Shown: positions 17,336 through 26,373, counted from the first letter of the stretch. The stretch is 64,000 nucleotides of DNA from Roseiarcus sp963696665 (GCA_963696665.1 CAVOLE010000053.1:32238-96237), one strand, 5' to 3'. Notes: generated by a model not told the origin, from the letters alone. Made by a program: numbers and translations.

Positions 17336-18480
17336 TTGGCCTTGAGGATTATAATTTGTTTTTTGCTGTCTAGGACAGCGAGAAGGAGAGTCGAGACATC
17401 ATTAACAAGCTTGTTGCACCAATTTTTGCGTTGCAAGCCCCGAAAGCAACCTCAGAAGGCGAGCGAACGCCGATTACCAAGGCCCAAAACCCAAACCTGT
17501 TCATTCTCGCGGCGAATATTCGCATCTTTTCTGGGATCGACACTCAGATCGCGACTGGACTCACGAGCAGCACCACCATTATCGGTATCTGCGGACGAGT
17601 TCGTGAGCGCATTTAATAAATGGGTCCGCCAGGTTTCTCAGGAAAATAGCTATAGATATAGTGATAATAGACATGAGTTCGAAGTGTTTCCGTCCACAAA
17701 TCGACTGCATACTCTAGATGCGGTTCAGAGCTAATTATCCGATGATACCAATATTCTCCAGACTTTGATTGCTATCAGGCCATCGATCGGCTCTGAGCAA
17801 TGTTTTCCTCCTAGATGGGCTCAAGCGAGATACAAACCTTCAAGGATCGGCGCGGCCGGAACGTTACGCTTCCAAGGTTGACAATCCGAAAGATGCTCGG
17901 ATTCATCCTCTCAGAACTGCAGACTATACACGGTAGGCGAAAATCAGGATGAGGCCGAGCAGAGGAAGCATGTCAAAACCTTACAGAGACTGGCTCGCCA
18001 AAATGAAAATTATCGTTTCATGAGAAGACTCGTGCCGAAACGCATAAAGAAAAGTATAGACATGCTGAAACTCCGAAGATAAATGTTACCACTGAACTCG
18101 GTATCTCAGCGATGCCCCCTAGCATATTGCAGGATATTCAAAACTTAAGTGGGCTATATTCCAGTTTCTGCAGAAGCTGTCCAAGATCGATTCTCGAGTT
18201 GAACGAGAGAACCGATAGGCGGATGGTCCGGGACGAGCGCTTGGAAGCGGATGCAGAACGGGAAAGAGTATGGGAACAAGTTCAATATTGAAGAAGCCAA
18301 CATGGTCTACAAAAAGGCTGGCGGTAAGCAACCTTAAGATCACTAAGCTCGCAATCGCGCGCGTGGAGCTGGCTCGATTCGGAGAGCGCACGGAGGCCAT
18401 CCATTTTCGCGAGTTTGCCGATGGGCAAGGCCTGAAGTTCCGGCCGCTGCCATCGACGAGCCAATCGCCAGGAGCGGCGC
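17336..18480 (+). pseudogene. Decayed lower-GC coding region, frame broken many times
   Basis: No long intact frame exists, but stretches of convincing codon use appear in alternating plus-strand frames. About 17386-17616 reads DSEKESRDIINKLVAPIFAL and LFILAANIRIFSGIDTQIAT. About 17600-17734 reads ADEFVSAFNKWVRQVSQENS. About 17860-17936 reads ERYASKVDNPKDARIHPLRT. About 17933-18082 reads VGENQDEAEQRKHVKTLQRL. About 18010-18291 reads HEKTRAETHKEKYRHAETPK and RMVRDERLEADAERERVWEQ. The base composition is lower in GC than the neighbours. It looks like one or two horizontally acquired genes that have decayed, or a stretch with many sequence errors. The family is not recognised. Confidence 0.5.
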
Positions 18481-18763
18481 TTATTTCGGCTGCGGCGCGG
18501 GGGCGCCGCCTGACGTCCCTGGTGGCGGCACGACGTTCGGGTCTCCCGTCTTGGGAGCCGGCTTTTGGATGCCTGGGTCCACCTCTTTCGGATGGATGAT
18601 GCCGTTCGACTGGTTCAGCTCCTTGCTCAGGTTCTGGGCCGGCGGATTGGCGTCAGGGACCGTATTCTTTGTCGCTGGGCTCTGGCGCCTGGGCGAAGGC
18701 CGAGCCGGCGACGAGGGCGGCGCCGGCGACAATCATGCAAAGTCGTGAGTCGATGATCCGCAT
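18481..18763 (-). pseudogene. Small exported proline-rich protein, one frameshift
   Basis: Starting from the ATG at 18763, a signal peptide MRIIDSRLCMIVAGAALVAG ending SAFA is followed by QAPEPSDK. The frame then breaks near 18672. The rest, read one frame over, is NTVPDANPPAQNLSKELNQS, then GIIHPKEVDPGIQKPAPKTG and PPPGTSGGAPAPQPK. With one base removed the product is about 93 aa. Short periplasmic proteins with this SNGIIHP-VDPG-PPPGT pattern are widespread in Rhizobiales and have no known function. Confidence 0.6.
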
Positions 18764-18892
18764 GGCTCTTGAACGCGCTGACGTGCGGACCGTTCCCTGC
18801 GCCGGTCGCCAAGGGCGCTTTGAAACAAGGCCATGTTGGACTTAGGCGCCACCAAGCCGGGACCTGGCTCTCGTGAGGTTGACTGTTAGCCA

Positions 18893-18924
18893 CGTCATGG
18901 CCGGGCTTGTCCCGGCCATCCACG
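18893..18924 (+). repeat. Palindromic intergenic repeat, copy A
   Basis: The element has the form CGTCATGGCCGGG, a short CTTGT loop, then CCCGGCCATCCACG. The central arms GGCCGGG and CCCGGCC pair perfectly. The near-exact reverse complement is at 18998-19029. Repeats of this type are common between genes in Bradyrhizobium and relatives. Confidence 0.75.
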
Positions 18925-18997
18925 CGAGCGCCGCCGGATTAGCGTCATAGCCTTACGCGTATCGGCTTATCTGCGCAGGTCTTTTTCGGTTGCGTTT

Positions 18998-19029
18998 CGT
19001 GGATGGCCGGGACAAGCCCGGCCATGACG
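18998..19029 (-). repeat. Palindromic intergenic repeat, copy B
   Basis: This is the inverted copy of the element at 18893-18924. The two lie about 73 bases apart and could fold into a long cruciform or transcript hairpin. They share no head sequence with the TTGTAG-type REP elements, so they are a separate family. Confidence 0.75.
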
Positions 19030-19152
19030 GCAAGCTTGGGTTTGTCGGGCCAAATCAGCAGTCCAACGGCCATTGCCGGGCTTTTTGCGACAAATTCTTT
19101 CTGATGGACAGAATCTGCGCTATACTAGCGGTTTCACCGAAAGGACGCCCCA

Positions 19153-19707
19153 ATGCCCGCGCCAGCCGCAAAGCCAGTCCATTTCTTGACCGAGGAGGGT
19201 GAGCGCGCGCAGCGGATCTTCGCTCGCCTGATCGCGGGCGACTCGATCCGGGCCATCGCCGCCTCGGAAGACTTGAGCGTCCGACGGGTGCAGCAGATCG
19301 TCCGCGAGCGGCTCGATCGCCGCGATTCCAATCCCGCCGACGACTTTGCGCTTCTGCAGATCGCGCGTCTCGAACGGGCGCTCGACCTCATCGGCGCCCA
19401 GATCGACGCCGGCAAGCCTTCGGCGGCGCACGCCTTCGTTCGCATCATCGAGCAATTGAACCGCCTCGCGCCCGACCGGCTGCGCCTCAAGGCCACGTTC
19501 CAGGGGATTGGCGACGAGGTCGACACGATGGAGGATAGGCTCGGCCGTCTCGACGCCGCGCGCGAGGCGTTGGCGCTAAGACAAGCCGAAACGTCCGCGA
19601 AAGCCTTGGGCGAGAACGCGGCGAAACGAAACGGGCCGCAAGCCCTTGATATCACACAAAACGGCGAAATGGTTGATTCGCCGACCTCAATGATTTCAGA
19701 GACTTAA
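19153..19707 (+). CDS. Hypothetical helix-turn-helix protein
   Basis: This 184-residue protein has an N-terminal segment ERAQRIFARLIAGDSIRAIA-ASEDLSVRRVQQIVRERLDR that reads as a sigma-region-4 or small-terminase type helix-turn-helix. A long helical region with FVRIIEQLNRLAPDRLRLKA follows, and the tail is low in complexity. Its N-terminal half resembles phage small-terminase and resolvase-like DNA-binding modules, but no phage genes are nearby. Target and role are unknown. Confidence 0.6.
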   Translation: MPAPAAKPVHFLTEEGERAQRIFARLIAGDSIRAIAASEDLSVRRVQQIVRERLDRRDSNPADDFALLQIARLERALDLIGAQIDAGKPSAAHAFVRIIEQLNRLAPDRLRLKATFQGIGDEVDTMEDRLGRLDAAREALALRQAETSAKALGENAAKRNGPQALDITQNGEMVDSPTSMISET

Positions 19708-19768
19708 GGCGGCCGCTGCGAAGCGTTTCGTTTCGCAGGGCGAAATGAGGCTCTCGCGGGCCGCCCGG

Positions 19769-19846
19769 CTTGTCATTCCCGCGCAAGCTGGAATCTAGCG
19801 CATTTTCAATGGCTTAATGGATGCCCGCGTTCGCGAGCATGACAAG
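19769..19846. repeat. Extragenic palindromic repeat with CTTGTCAT ends
   Basis: CTTGTCAT at 19769-19776 pairs with ATGACAAG at 19839-19846. Inside, the sequence follows the widespread pattern of CCCGCG next to the left end and CCCGCGTTCGCGAGC near the right end. It lies between the convergent ends of the genes at 19153 and yqeY and may act as a two-way terminator. Confidence 0.6.
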
Positions 19847-19854
19847 AGACGGCT

Positions 19855-20322
19855 CTAGCCCGCAAGCAGCCCCTTCACGATCGCGCTCGCCTTGGCGAAA
19901 TCCATCTCGCCCGGATGCGCGGCCTTGAGCGCGGTGACGACCTTGCCCATGTCCTTGACGCTGGTCGCGCCGGTCGAGGCGATGGCGGCCTTGGCGGCAG
20001 CGACCACCGCCGCTTCGTCCATCTGCTTGGGCAGGAATTCGCCGATCACGGCGATCTCGGCGTTCTCTTGGGCGGCGAGCTCCTTGCGTCCGGCCTCGGC
20101 GTAGATCGTCGCGGACTCCTGGCGGGATTTCACCATCTTGGTGAGCAGCGCGAGCTCATCGGCGCGGCTCACGATCTTGCCGGCGCCGCGCGCCTCGATC
20201 TCCCGCTCCTTCAAGGCGGCCATGATGAGACGGAGCGCGCCGACGCGAACCTTGTCGCCGCCCTTCATCGCCTCTTTCATCCGTGTGGCCACGGTCTCGC
20301 GCAACGGCGCTGATTCGGGCAT
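19855..20322 (-). CDS. GatB/YqeY domain protein
   Basis: From the ATG at 20322, which follows GAGGAG, this is a 155-residue YqeY-type protein: ETVATRMKEAMKGGDKVRVG, ALRLIMAALKEREIEARG, MVKSRQESATIYAEAGRKEL, and a C-terminal helical bundle EAAVVAAAKAAIASTGATSV with MGKVVTALKAAHPG. It resembles the tRNA-binding tail of the amidotransferase subunit GatB, and a role in tRNA-linked metabolism is suspected. It diverges from carA with a 71-base gap. Confidence 0.9.
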   Translation of the reverse strand: MPESAPLRETVATRMKEAMKGGDKVRVGALRLIMAALKEREIEARGAGKIVSRADELALLTKMVKSRQESATIYAEAGRKELAAQENAEIAVIGEFLPKQMDEAAVVAAAKAAIASTGATSVKDMGKVVTALKAAHPGEMDFAKASAIVKGLLAG

Positions 20323-20393
20323 AGGTCTCCTCAAAGGTTCGAACGGCGCGTCAAGCTTGACGCGCGGCAAAGGCGGCGCTTAAGCACAGCCGC

Positions 20394-21630
20394 ATGTCAC
20401 GCGCAACACAACCCGACCCGCCGCTCGAGCCGGACGACGCCTCTCCCGGTTGGCGTCCGCGCATCGCGACCGGCGTGATCGTTCTTGGCGATGGCGCGGT
20501 GATCGAGGGCTTCGGCGTCGGCGCGACGGGCTCTGCGGTCGGCGAGGTTTGCTTCAACACGGCGATGACGGGCTACGAGGAAATCCTCACGGATCCCTCC
20601 TACGCCGCCCAGATCGTCACCTTCACCTTCCCGCATATAGGCGTGGTCGGCGTCAATGACGAGGACATCGAGGTCCTCAACGCCGCCTCCGCGTCGGCCG
20701 CGGTCGGCGCCATCATGCGCGCCGACGTATCCGGTCCATCCAATTTTCGCGCCAAGGCGAGGCTCGACAGCTGGATGAAGGCTCGGGGGATCATCGGCGT
20801 GACGGGCGTCGACACCCGCGCGCTGACGACGCTCATCCGTGAGCGGGGCATGCCGAACGCGGTCATCGCCCATGTCGCCGACGGCGCCTTCGACCTCGAC
20901 GCTTTGCGCGCCAAGGCGGCCGCCTGGCCCGGAATTCGACGGGATGGACCTCGTCCCGGCGGTGGGCTCGACCCAGCGTTCGAACTGGGACGAGACCAGC
21001 TGGACCTTGGAAAACGGCTATAGAAGGCGGGACGCAACGCGCTTTCACGTCGTCGCGATCGACTACGGGACCAAGCGCAATATCCTCCGCCTCCTCAACG
21101 ATGCCGGCTGCGCGGTGACGGTGGTTCCGGCGACGGCGAGCGCGGAGGAGATCCTGGCGCTCAAGCCGGATGGCGTCGTGCTCTCCAACGGCCCCGGCGA
21201 TCCGGCGGCCACGGGCGAATACGCCGTGCCGACGATCCAGGCGCTCCTGGAGACGAAGGTTCCCGTGTTCGGGGTCTGTCTCGGCCATCAGCTCCTGGGG
21301 CTCGCGGTCGGCGCGCGGACCGTCAAGATGCCCCAGGGCCATCATGGCGCGAACCATCCGGTCAAGGACTTCACCACCGGCAAGGTCGAGGTCGTGTCGA
21401 TGAACCACGGCTTCGCGGTCGATCGGGCGAGCCTGCCCGCGAACGCCGAGGAGACGCATGTGTCGCTGTTCGACGGCTCGAATTGCGGCATTGCGCTCGC
21501 CGACCGGCCGGCCTTCTCGGTGCAATATCACCCCGAGGCCTCGCCAGGCCCGCGCGATAGCCACTATCTCTTCCAGCGGTTCGTCGATTTGATCGCCGCC
21601 TCTAAGTCCAAAGCGACGCGCGCCGCCTAA
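20394..21630 (+). CDS. carA: Carbamoyl-phosphate synthase small subunit, one frameshift
   Basis: CarA hydrolyses glutamine and passes ammonia to CarB for arginine and pyrimidine synthesis. The N-terminal domain shows FGVGATGSAVGEVCFNTAMT, YEEILTDPSYAAQIVTFTFP and GVTGVDTRALTTLIRERG. The glutaminase domain shows VFGVCLGHQLLGLA with the nucleophile Cys, VVSMNHGFAV, and the His/Glu pair in VQYHPEASPGPRDSHYLF. As written the frame breaks near 20929 after AAAWP; removing one base gives EFDGMDLVPAV and a 411-residue protein of normal size. The gene is essential on most media, so the break is probably sequence error. carB is not in the window. Confidence 0.93.
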
Positions 21631-22088
21631 GGCTCCGGACGCCCACGGGTCTCGCTGACCGGCTCATAGGTGAATTCCTGCACGCCGACGTCGACGACCA
21701 CGTCGCTCTTGACGCGCGTGTTGACGGCCGCGACGAGCCCTTTGCTCATCTTGGCGAAATCGAAGCGGTCTAGGTGATCGAAGTCGATCGTGTCGTCGTT
21801 GTAGACATAGCGAAACGCCTCATCGACCAGGATCGAATCCGGCGCCATCGCCGCAGTCTTGAGGGCGCTCAAATCGACGGTGTAACTCAGCAGCATGACC
21901 GCGTAGCCCTTGATCACGCCGTCCTTGATGCGAGGGACGTTGATCTCATGCGTCTTGCGCGCTTCCGTCGTTCTTGTGGCGACGGCGGTGGAATGCGCCT
22001 GGCGCATGGCGAGGACCTTGTCGGTTCCTATCTCGCCCGCGATCACGCCCGCGACCGCCATGACGCCGACAAGCGCGGCCTTGATCAT
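21627..22088 (-). CDS. Uncharacterised membrane-anchored flagellar-cluster protein (FliL-like?)
   Basis: This 153-residue protein has an N-terminal membrane anchor (residues 1-20, MIKAALVGVMAVAGVIAGEI), then a periplasmic domain. The domain order (AVMLLSYTVDLSALKTA, later LVAAVNTRVKSDVVVDVGVQ and EFTYEP) recalls FliL, in which a strand is followed by helices and a closing strand. It overlaps the flgN-like gene by 4 bases and ends the flgJ-side operon. A true fliL exists at 33764, so this would be a second, diverged member. The similarity is a visual judgement only. Confidence 0.5.
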   Translation of the reverse strand: MIKAALVGVMAVAGVIAGEIGTDKVLAMRQAHSTAVATRTTEARKTHEINVPRIKDGVIKGYAVMLLSYTVDLSALKTAAMAPDSILVDEAFRYVYNDDTIDFDHLDRFDFAKMSKGLVAAVNTRVKSDVVVDVGVQEFTYEPVSETRGRPEP

Positions 22089-22471
22089 TCGCGCGACCGG
22101 CGCCAGGCGGAGGCGGTGTAAGTTCCATCAGATTGGCCGTCCTGGATGGCGCGGGTGATAATCTCCGAGACGGCTTCGCAAGCCTTGAGCTGCACCGCGA
22201 GCGACCGCCGATTGATCTCGAGCTTGGCGTGAAGCTCCGCCAGCGCGTCGCGCAGAGGTCCTGCCGCTGCTGCTGCTCCGGCAAGCGCTGGAATCAGGCG
22301 ATTGAGCTCGAGCAGGCCCTGGTTCTTGCTCAGACTGTAGGCCTCGTATTTGACCCTGCGGCCCTGTTCGAGGTCGCGATTCTCGGCGTCGATCGTCGCG
22401 ACGAGCCGTTGGATGACCGGCAACGCCGCCGCAGCGGCCGGAGACTGCGCTCGGCGCAGCGGTTGGCTCAT
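22085..22471 (-). CDS. FlgN-like flagellar protein
   Basis: This 128-residue helical protein has VIQRLVATIDAENRDLEQGR, then YSLSKNQGLLELNRLIPALA and the ending EAVSEIITRAIQDGQSDGTY. The long helices and the closing DGTY match alphaproteobacterial FlgN-type chaperones, which escort the hook-filament junction proteins FlgK and FlgL. It overlaps flgJ by 4 bases, which supports a flagellar role. The homology is weak by eye. Confidence 0.6.
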   Translation of the reverse strand: MSQPLRRAQSPAAAAALPVIQRLVATIDAENRDLEQGRRVKYEAYSLSKNQGLLELNRLIPALAGAAAAAGPLRDALAELHAKLEINRRSLAVQLKACEAVSEIITRAIQDGQSDGTYTASAWRRSRE

Positions 22472-23052
22472 GTCCGTTTCGGTCCGGCAAACAGAACTGC
22501 GCCATTCTCAGGCTCGGCCGCAGCCGGCGCCGACAGGATATTGGCGCTCATTTGGGCGGCAGGCTGGCCGGTGGTTTTCGTTGCCTCGCCAAAGCGCCCC
22601 GAATGGAGGCCGACCTCGTGGGTGGCGAACAGGCGCCGGGCGAGGCCGAGCTTCCCGGACTTGGCGATCTGCATCGAAACCTGCTCGGCGAGCATCGATC
22701 GCCACATATCGCCAGCCATCCCCTGCCCGAAGACCTCGCCGGTGTCTTTTGGCAGCATTTCGCCGACGAACGAGCTCAGCATCATGGCCTCGAACTGGGT
22801 CTTCGCTTGGCCGAGCTTATCCGAACCGCCCGGCGCCGCCGGGAGATGCGACCGCATGTCGGCGGCGTTCGCGAGCGGCGCCGTCGTTGCGCCCGTCGTG
22901 CCTGCCGCCCGGTCGAGGTCGGCGGCAAAGTCGCCCGCGGGGGCGTTCGAGCCCGCAAGCGCACTCAGCCGCTGGGCGGCGATGGTCGCGCGCGACGGAT
23001 CGGCCGCGCTCGCCACCTCAAGGATGACATCTGTACGAGGATTGAAGGCCAT
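22468..23052 (-). CDS. flgJ: Rod-binding protein, FlgJ N-terminal type
   Basis: The chosen ATG at 23052 gives a 194-residue protein (MAFNPRTDVILEVASAADPS). It contains the rod-binding core KTQFEAMMLSSFVGEMLPKD followed by GQGMAGDMWRSMLAEQVSMQ and IAKSGKLGLARRL. The C-terminal muramidase domain of enterobacterial FlgJ is absent, as is usual in alphaproteobacteria, so a separate lytic enzyme must open the wall. The frame runs further upstream but only through arginine-rich shadow sequence. Confidence 0.85.
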   Translation of the reverse strand: MAFNPRTDVILEVASAADPSRATIAAQRLSALAGSNAPAGDFAADLDRAAGTTGATTAPLANAADMRSHLPAAPGGSDKLGQAKTQFEAMMLSSFVGEMLPKDTGEVFGQGMAGDMWRSMLAEQVSMQIAKSGKLGLARRLFATHEVGLHSGRFGEATKTTGQPAAQMSANILSAPAAAEPENGAVLFAGPKRT

Positions 23053-23101
23053 CTTGGGCGCCGCGAAAGATCCTGTAGAAGGCCAACGTCCTCCTTTGGC
23101 C

Positions 23102-23497
23102 TTACGTCGAGCTTGCGGCTCGCGCGAACGCACGCTCAATGATTTCGGCCAGCTCCTTGCGTTCGTTCGAGCGTCGATAGCCGAGGGCGGCGGCTTCGAT
23201 CGCCAGCTCGGCAAGCTTCGCGCGCGTCCCTTGTGTAAGCACGCTGCGACGCGCGCTTTCTCGCTCTCGCGCAAGCTGATCGAGCTTCAGCTGCAAAGCC
23301 CGGATGCGGCGCGCAACCAGTCCGGCCTGAGCGCCGTAAGCAAGCTCGTCCGCCTCCAGCGCCTCGAAAACGGCCTTGAGATCGTCGTTCAATCCCGCCT
23401 GCTGACGTTCGAGCGCACTGAGCCTTGAGCGGCCGACATCGTGCATGAGCGTTTGAAGCCGGCCGATGCGGGTCAGCGCGTCCAGACGTTTTTTCAT
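23102..23497 (-). CDS. Coiled-coil flagellar protein (FliJ-like)
   Basis: This 131-residue protein is almost entirely coiled coil (LTRIGRLQTLMHDVGRSRLS, ALERQQAGLNDDLKAVFEAL, RIRALQLKLDQLARERESAR). Its size and heptad pattern fit FliJ, the stalk of the export ATPase. It lies 3 bases from fliR and before flgJ. Any long coiled coil would look similar, so the name is a suggestion. The usual FliJ neighbour, fliI, is at 45100 in this window. Confidence 0.55.
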   Translation of the reverse strand: MKKRLDALTRIGRLQTLMHDVGRSRLSALERQQAGLNDDLKAVFEALEADELAYGAQAGLVARRIRALQLKLDQLARERESARRSVLTQGTRAKLAELAIEAAALGYRRSNERKELAEIIERAFARAASST

Positions 23498-23500
23498 GCG

Positions 23501-24289
23501 CTAGCCGGAAATGAGCCAGACACCGAAGCCGCTAATGAACGCTTCGATCGCCGGTTTGATGGTGAAGTAGAGCAAGATGAGGCCGCCTGCCGCCACAAAC
23601 GGCGTGGCGACGAAGAAGACCTGGACCTGCGGGGTGAGCCGGTTGACCAGCGCCAGCGCCAGATTGACCACCAGCGCGTAGATCACATAGGGCGAGGCGA
23701 TCCTGAGCGCGAGCCGGAACGATTCGCCCAGCACGTCAGCGATCTGCTTCAGCGCCAGTCGCGCATTGAAGTCAGCGCCGACCGGAATGACGTCGTAAGA
23801 GGCGACGAGCCCGCGCAGGAGCTCCCAGTGAAGGTTGGCCGCGAATAGGAGCGCGATCGCGGCGAGCGAGATGAGCGTCGCCAATGGCGCCATCGGCTCA
23901 TCCGTCTCGATCTGAAACCCGGACGGACTGGAGAAACCAAGCATGGAGGCTGCGCCGACAGCCAGGGCTTCGAGCGCGAAATAGAATAACCTCGCCAAGA
24001 CCCCGATCATGCCGCCGACCAGCGATTCGACGGCAATCGTCTTAAGCGCGAGGATCGGATCGGCGAGCGCTTCGCTGGGTACGCGCTCGAGCAATAGCGG
24101 CGTCAGTGTCAGGGTGACCGCGAGGGCCACGAACAAGCGAACCTGGGTCGGAATCTGCGTGTTCGAGAATCCCGGCGCCAGCATCAGGCATCCGCCGATG
24201 CGGCAGAAGAGCACGAAGGCGCCGAGCGCCGCCCTGGGAGCAAGCGCCACATGAGGTGCGGCCATCGCCCCGGAGACGAGCGCAGTCAC
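23501..24289 (-). CDS. fliR: Flagellar export gate protein FliR
   Basis: This 262-residue membrane protein starts at a GTG that overlaps the flhA stop (GTGA), giving VTALVSGAMAAPHVALAPRA. The family signature FVLFCRIGGCLMLAPGFSNT and VRLFVALAVTLTLTPLL are clear. ASMLGFSSPSGFQIETDEP and YVIYALVVNLALALVNRLTP follow. FliR forms the export gate with FliP and FliQ. Translational coupling to flhA is indicated. Confidence 0.93.
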   Translation of the reverse strand: MTALVSGAMAAPHVALAPRAALGAFVLFCRIGGCLMLAPGFSNTQIPTQVRLFVALAVTLTLTPLLLERVPSEALADPILALKTIAVESLVGGMIGVLARLFYFALEALAVGAASMLGFSSPSGFQIETDEPMAPLATLISLAAIALLFAANLHWELLRGLVASYDVIPVGADFNARLALKQIADVLGESFRLALRIASPYVIYALVVNLALALVNRLTPQVQVFFVATPFVAAGGLILLYFTIKPAIEAFISGFGVWLISG

Positions 24290-26373
24290 GCGATCGTGCC
24301 CAATGACTTCACCTCGAACCCGCGCGCGATTTCGAGCTGCGACAGGACCGCCAAAGTTGGAAACATGCGCTCGATAATCATGCGCACATAAGGTCGCGTC
24401 TCGGCCGCGGTGACGAGGGCGAACATGCGCCGCTCGTCCATCCGCTTTCGTATCGCCGCCGAAGCCTCGACTGCGAATTGCTCCATCAGCCGCGGGTCGA
24501 TGTCGAATTCGACCACGTCGCCCTTGGCGTCGCGCTTGAGGGCCTGATGGAACGTGAGATCCCAACGATTGCCAAGCCTCAAGACAGCGAGCGCGCCTTC
24601 GTCGGCAAGGTCGCCGCAGATCTGCTGGGAGAGCCGGATGCGCACCTGCTCGACAATCTGCTCAGGTCGGCGCACGTGCGGCGCGACCTCCGCCACCGCC
24701 TCCAGAATCAGACTGAGGTTGCGAATGGAGACGCGCTCCGCGAGCAGAAGCTTGAGCGTCGCGAGCAGCGTCGATTGCGAAATCTGCGACGGGCACATAT
24801 CGTCGAGCAGCCGCTTGTACTCGGGCTCGAGCCTATCGAGCAGCACGCGCATATCCTTGTACGATAACAGTTGAGCGAGGTTGTTGTGGACGACCTCGCT
24901 CAAATGCGTGAGCAGCACAGAAACAGGATCGACCGGCCTGAAGCCCGCGCGCCTCGCCTCTCTGACGAAAGCCTCGGGAATGGCGATGGCGCGAATGCCG
25001 AAGGCGGGTTCGCGCACTTCGTCGCCCGGCAAGTTGGGGCGGGGTCCGTCGCCGATGACGATGAGATGGTCGGTGACCCGCAATTCCTGGGTCGCGACCG
25101 CGGCGCCGTGAATCTTGATCTGATAGGTCCTTGGCGCCGCCTTGATATCGTCGGAGAGACGGATCTCCGGAACCACGAAGCCGTATTGCCGCGCGAACTT
25201 GCGCCGCATCTTGCCGATCCGCGAACCGATCTCGTCGCGCGACGCCAGCAGCGCGGCGTTGAGCTCCTTGCTCAAGACCAGTTCGATCTCGAACGACTTG
25301 AGCTGCTCCTTGATTGACGAGCGCGCCTCGGCCTTGGCCCGCTCCTCCTTCGCCGCGACGTTCGCCGCCTCGGCGGCGCGGTCTCTCTCGATGCGCCGGG
25401 GAATGGCGACGCCGACGAACGCCATGAGCCCGCCAATGAGTGCGAACGGCAGGAATGGCAGGCCGGGAACGACGCCGAGCACCGCCATCGCGAGCGCTGC
25501 GAGAAAGAGCGCGTTTGGATAGCCGCTCAATTGGTCGATCACGGCTTTGTCGGCCGAGCCGCGCGTGCCTCCCTTGGCCACGAGCAGGCCGGCGGCGAGC
25601 GAAATGATGAGCGCAGGGATCTGCGTCACCAGGCCATCGCCGACAGAGAGCTTGGTGAAGACGTCGGCCGCGGCGCCGAGCGTGAGTCCATGCCGGGTGA
25701 CGCCGATGACGATGCCGCCGAAGATGTTGACGGCGAGAATGATGAGCCCGGCGATCGCGTCGCCGCGGACGAATTTCGACGCGCCGTCCATCGAACCGAA
25801 GAAGGCGCTTTCCTCCTCCAGCTCCCGCCTGCGCGCCTGCGCCACCTTCTCGTCAATCAGGCCGGCCGAGAGGTCCGCGTCGATCGCCATCTGCTTGCCG
25901 GGAATGGCGTCGAGGGTGAAGCGCGCTCCGACCTCGGCGATGCGGGTTGCGCCCTTGGTGATGACCAGGAAGTTGATCGTCACCAGGATGAGAAAGACGA
26001 TAATCCCGATGACGAAATCGCCGCCCATCACCAGGTGCGCGAAGCCGCCGATGATGTAGCCAGCTGACGTCGGCCCCTGTTCGCCGTGCGACAGGATAAG
26101 CCGCGTGGTCGAAATGTTGAGCGCGAGCCGCAGGATTGTCGCTACGAGCAGCACGGTCGGGAAGGCCGAGAATTCGAGCGGCTTCTGGATCCAGAGCGCC
26201 ACCATCAGGATGAGGACGGAAAGCGCGATCGACAGCGCGAGGCCGAAGTCGATCATCACCGCCGGAACGGGCAGGAAGAAGAGGCAAAGGATGAGGACAA
26301 TGCCGGCGGCGAAGGCGATGTCCTTGCCACCGCGGTTTGCCGCCGGCGCCGTCCCCACCGCCGTCAATGACAT
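24286..26373 (-). CDS. flhA: Flagellar export apparatus protein FlhA
   Basis: This 695-residue protein has about eight N-terminal membrane helices, the conserved cytoplasmic loop TRIAEVGARFTLDAIPGKQM, and the loop containing ARRRELEEESAFFGSMDGAS. The large C-terminal domain includes YQIKIHGAAVATQEL, VREARRAGFRPVDPVSVLLT and MFPTLAVLSQLEIARG. FlhA is the export gate ring that docks substrate-chaperone complexes. I use the ATG at 26373 (MSLTAVGTAPAANRGGKDIA) after GAGGG; another ATG lies 48 bases upstream. A plus-strand hydrolase separates it from fliQ, so it needs its own promoter in 26374-26558. Confidence 0.95.
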   Translation of the reverse strand: MSLTAVGTAPAANRGGKDIAFAAGIVLILCLFFLPVPAVMIDFGLALSIALSVLILMVALWIQKPLEFSAFPTVLLVATILRLALNISTTRLILSHGEQGPTSAGYIIGGFAHLVMGGDFVIGIIVFLILVTINFLVITKGATRIAEVGARFTLDAIPGKQMAIDADLSAGLIDEKVAQARRRELEEESAFFGSMDGASKFVRGDAIAGLIILAVNIFGGIVIGVTRHGLTLGAAADVFTKLSVGDGLVTQIPALIISLAAGLLVAKGGTRGSADKAVIDQLSGYPNALFLAALAMAVLGVVPGLPFLPFALIGGLMAFVGVAIPRRIERDRAAEAANVAAKEERAKAEARSSIKEQLKSFEIELVLSKELNAALLASRDEIGSRIGKMRRKFARQYGFVVPEIRLSDDIKAAPRTYQIKIHGAAVATQELRVTDHLIVIGDGPRPNLPGDEVREPAFGIRAIAIPEAFVREARRAGFRPVDPVSVLLTHLSEVVHNNLAQLLSYKDMRVLLDRLEPEYKRLLDDMCPSQISQSTLLATLKLLLAERVSIRNLSLILEAVAEVAPHVRRPEQIVEQVRIRLSQQICGDLADEGALAVLRLGNRWDLTFHQALKRDAKGDVVEFDIDPRLMEQFAVEASAAIRKRMDERRMFALVTAAETRPYVRMIIERMFPTLAVLSQLEIARGFEVKSLGTIA

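Larger units (their letters stand above)
18764..19152. other. Intergenic region carrying two inverted palindromic repeats
   Basis: No gene is seen in these 389 bases. The region holds two copies of one palindromic element facing each other (18893-18924 and 18998-19029). Upstream signals for the gene at 19153 probably lie at the right end. Confidence 0.5.

Noticed and set aside
19153..19707. Prophage remnant based on the terminase-like helix-turn-helix
   Set aside because: There are no neighbouring phage genes, integrase or attachment sites, so one DNA-binding motif is not enough.
20394..21630. Programmed frameshifting in carA
   Set aside because: The site is a CCCGG context without a slippery heptamer, and carA is not known to use frameshifting. 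Sequence error is simpler.
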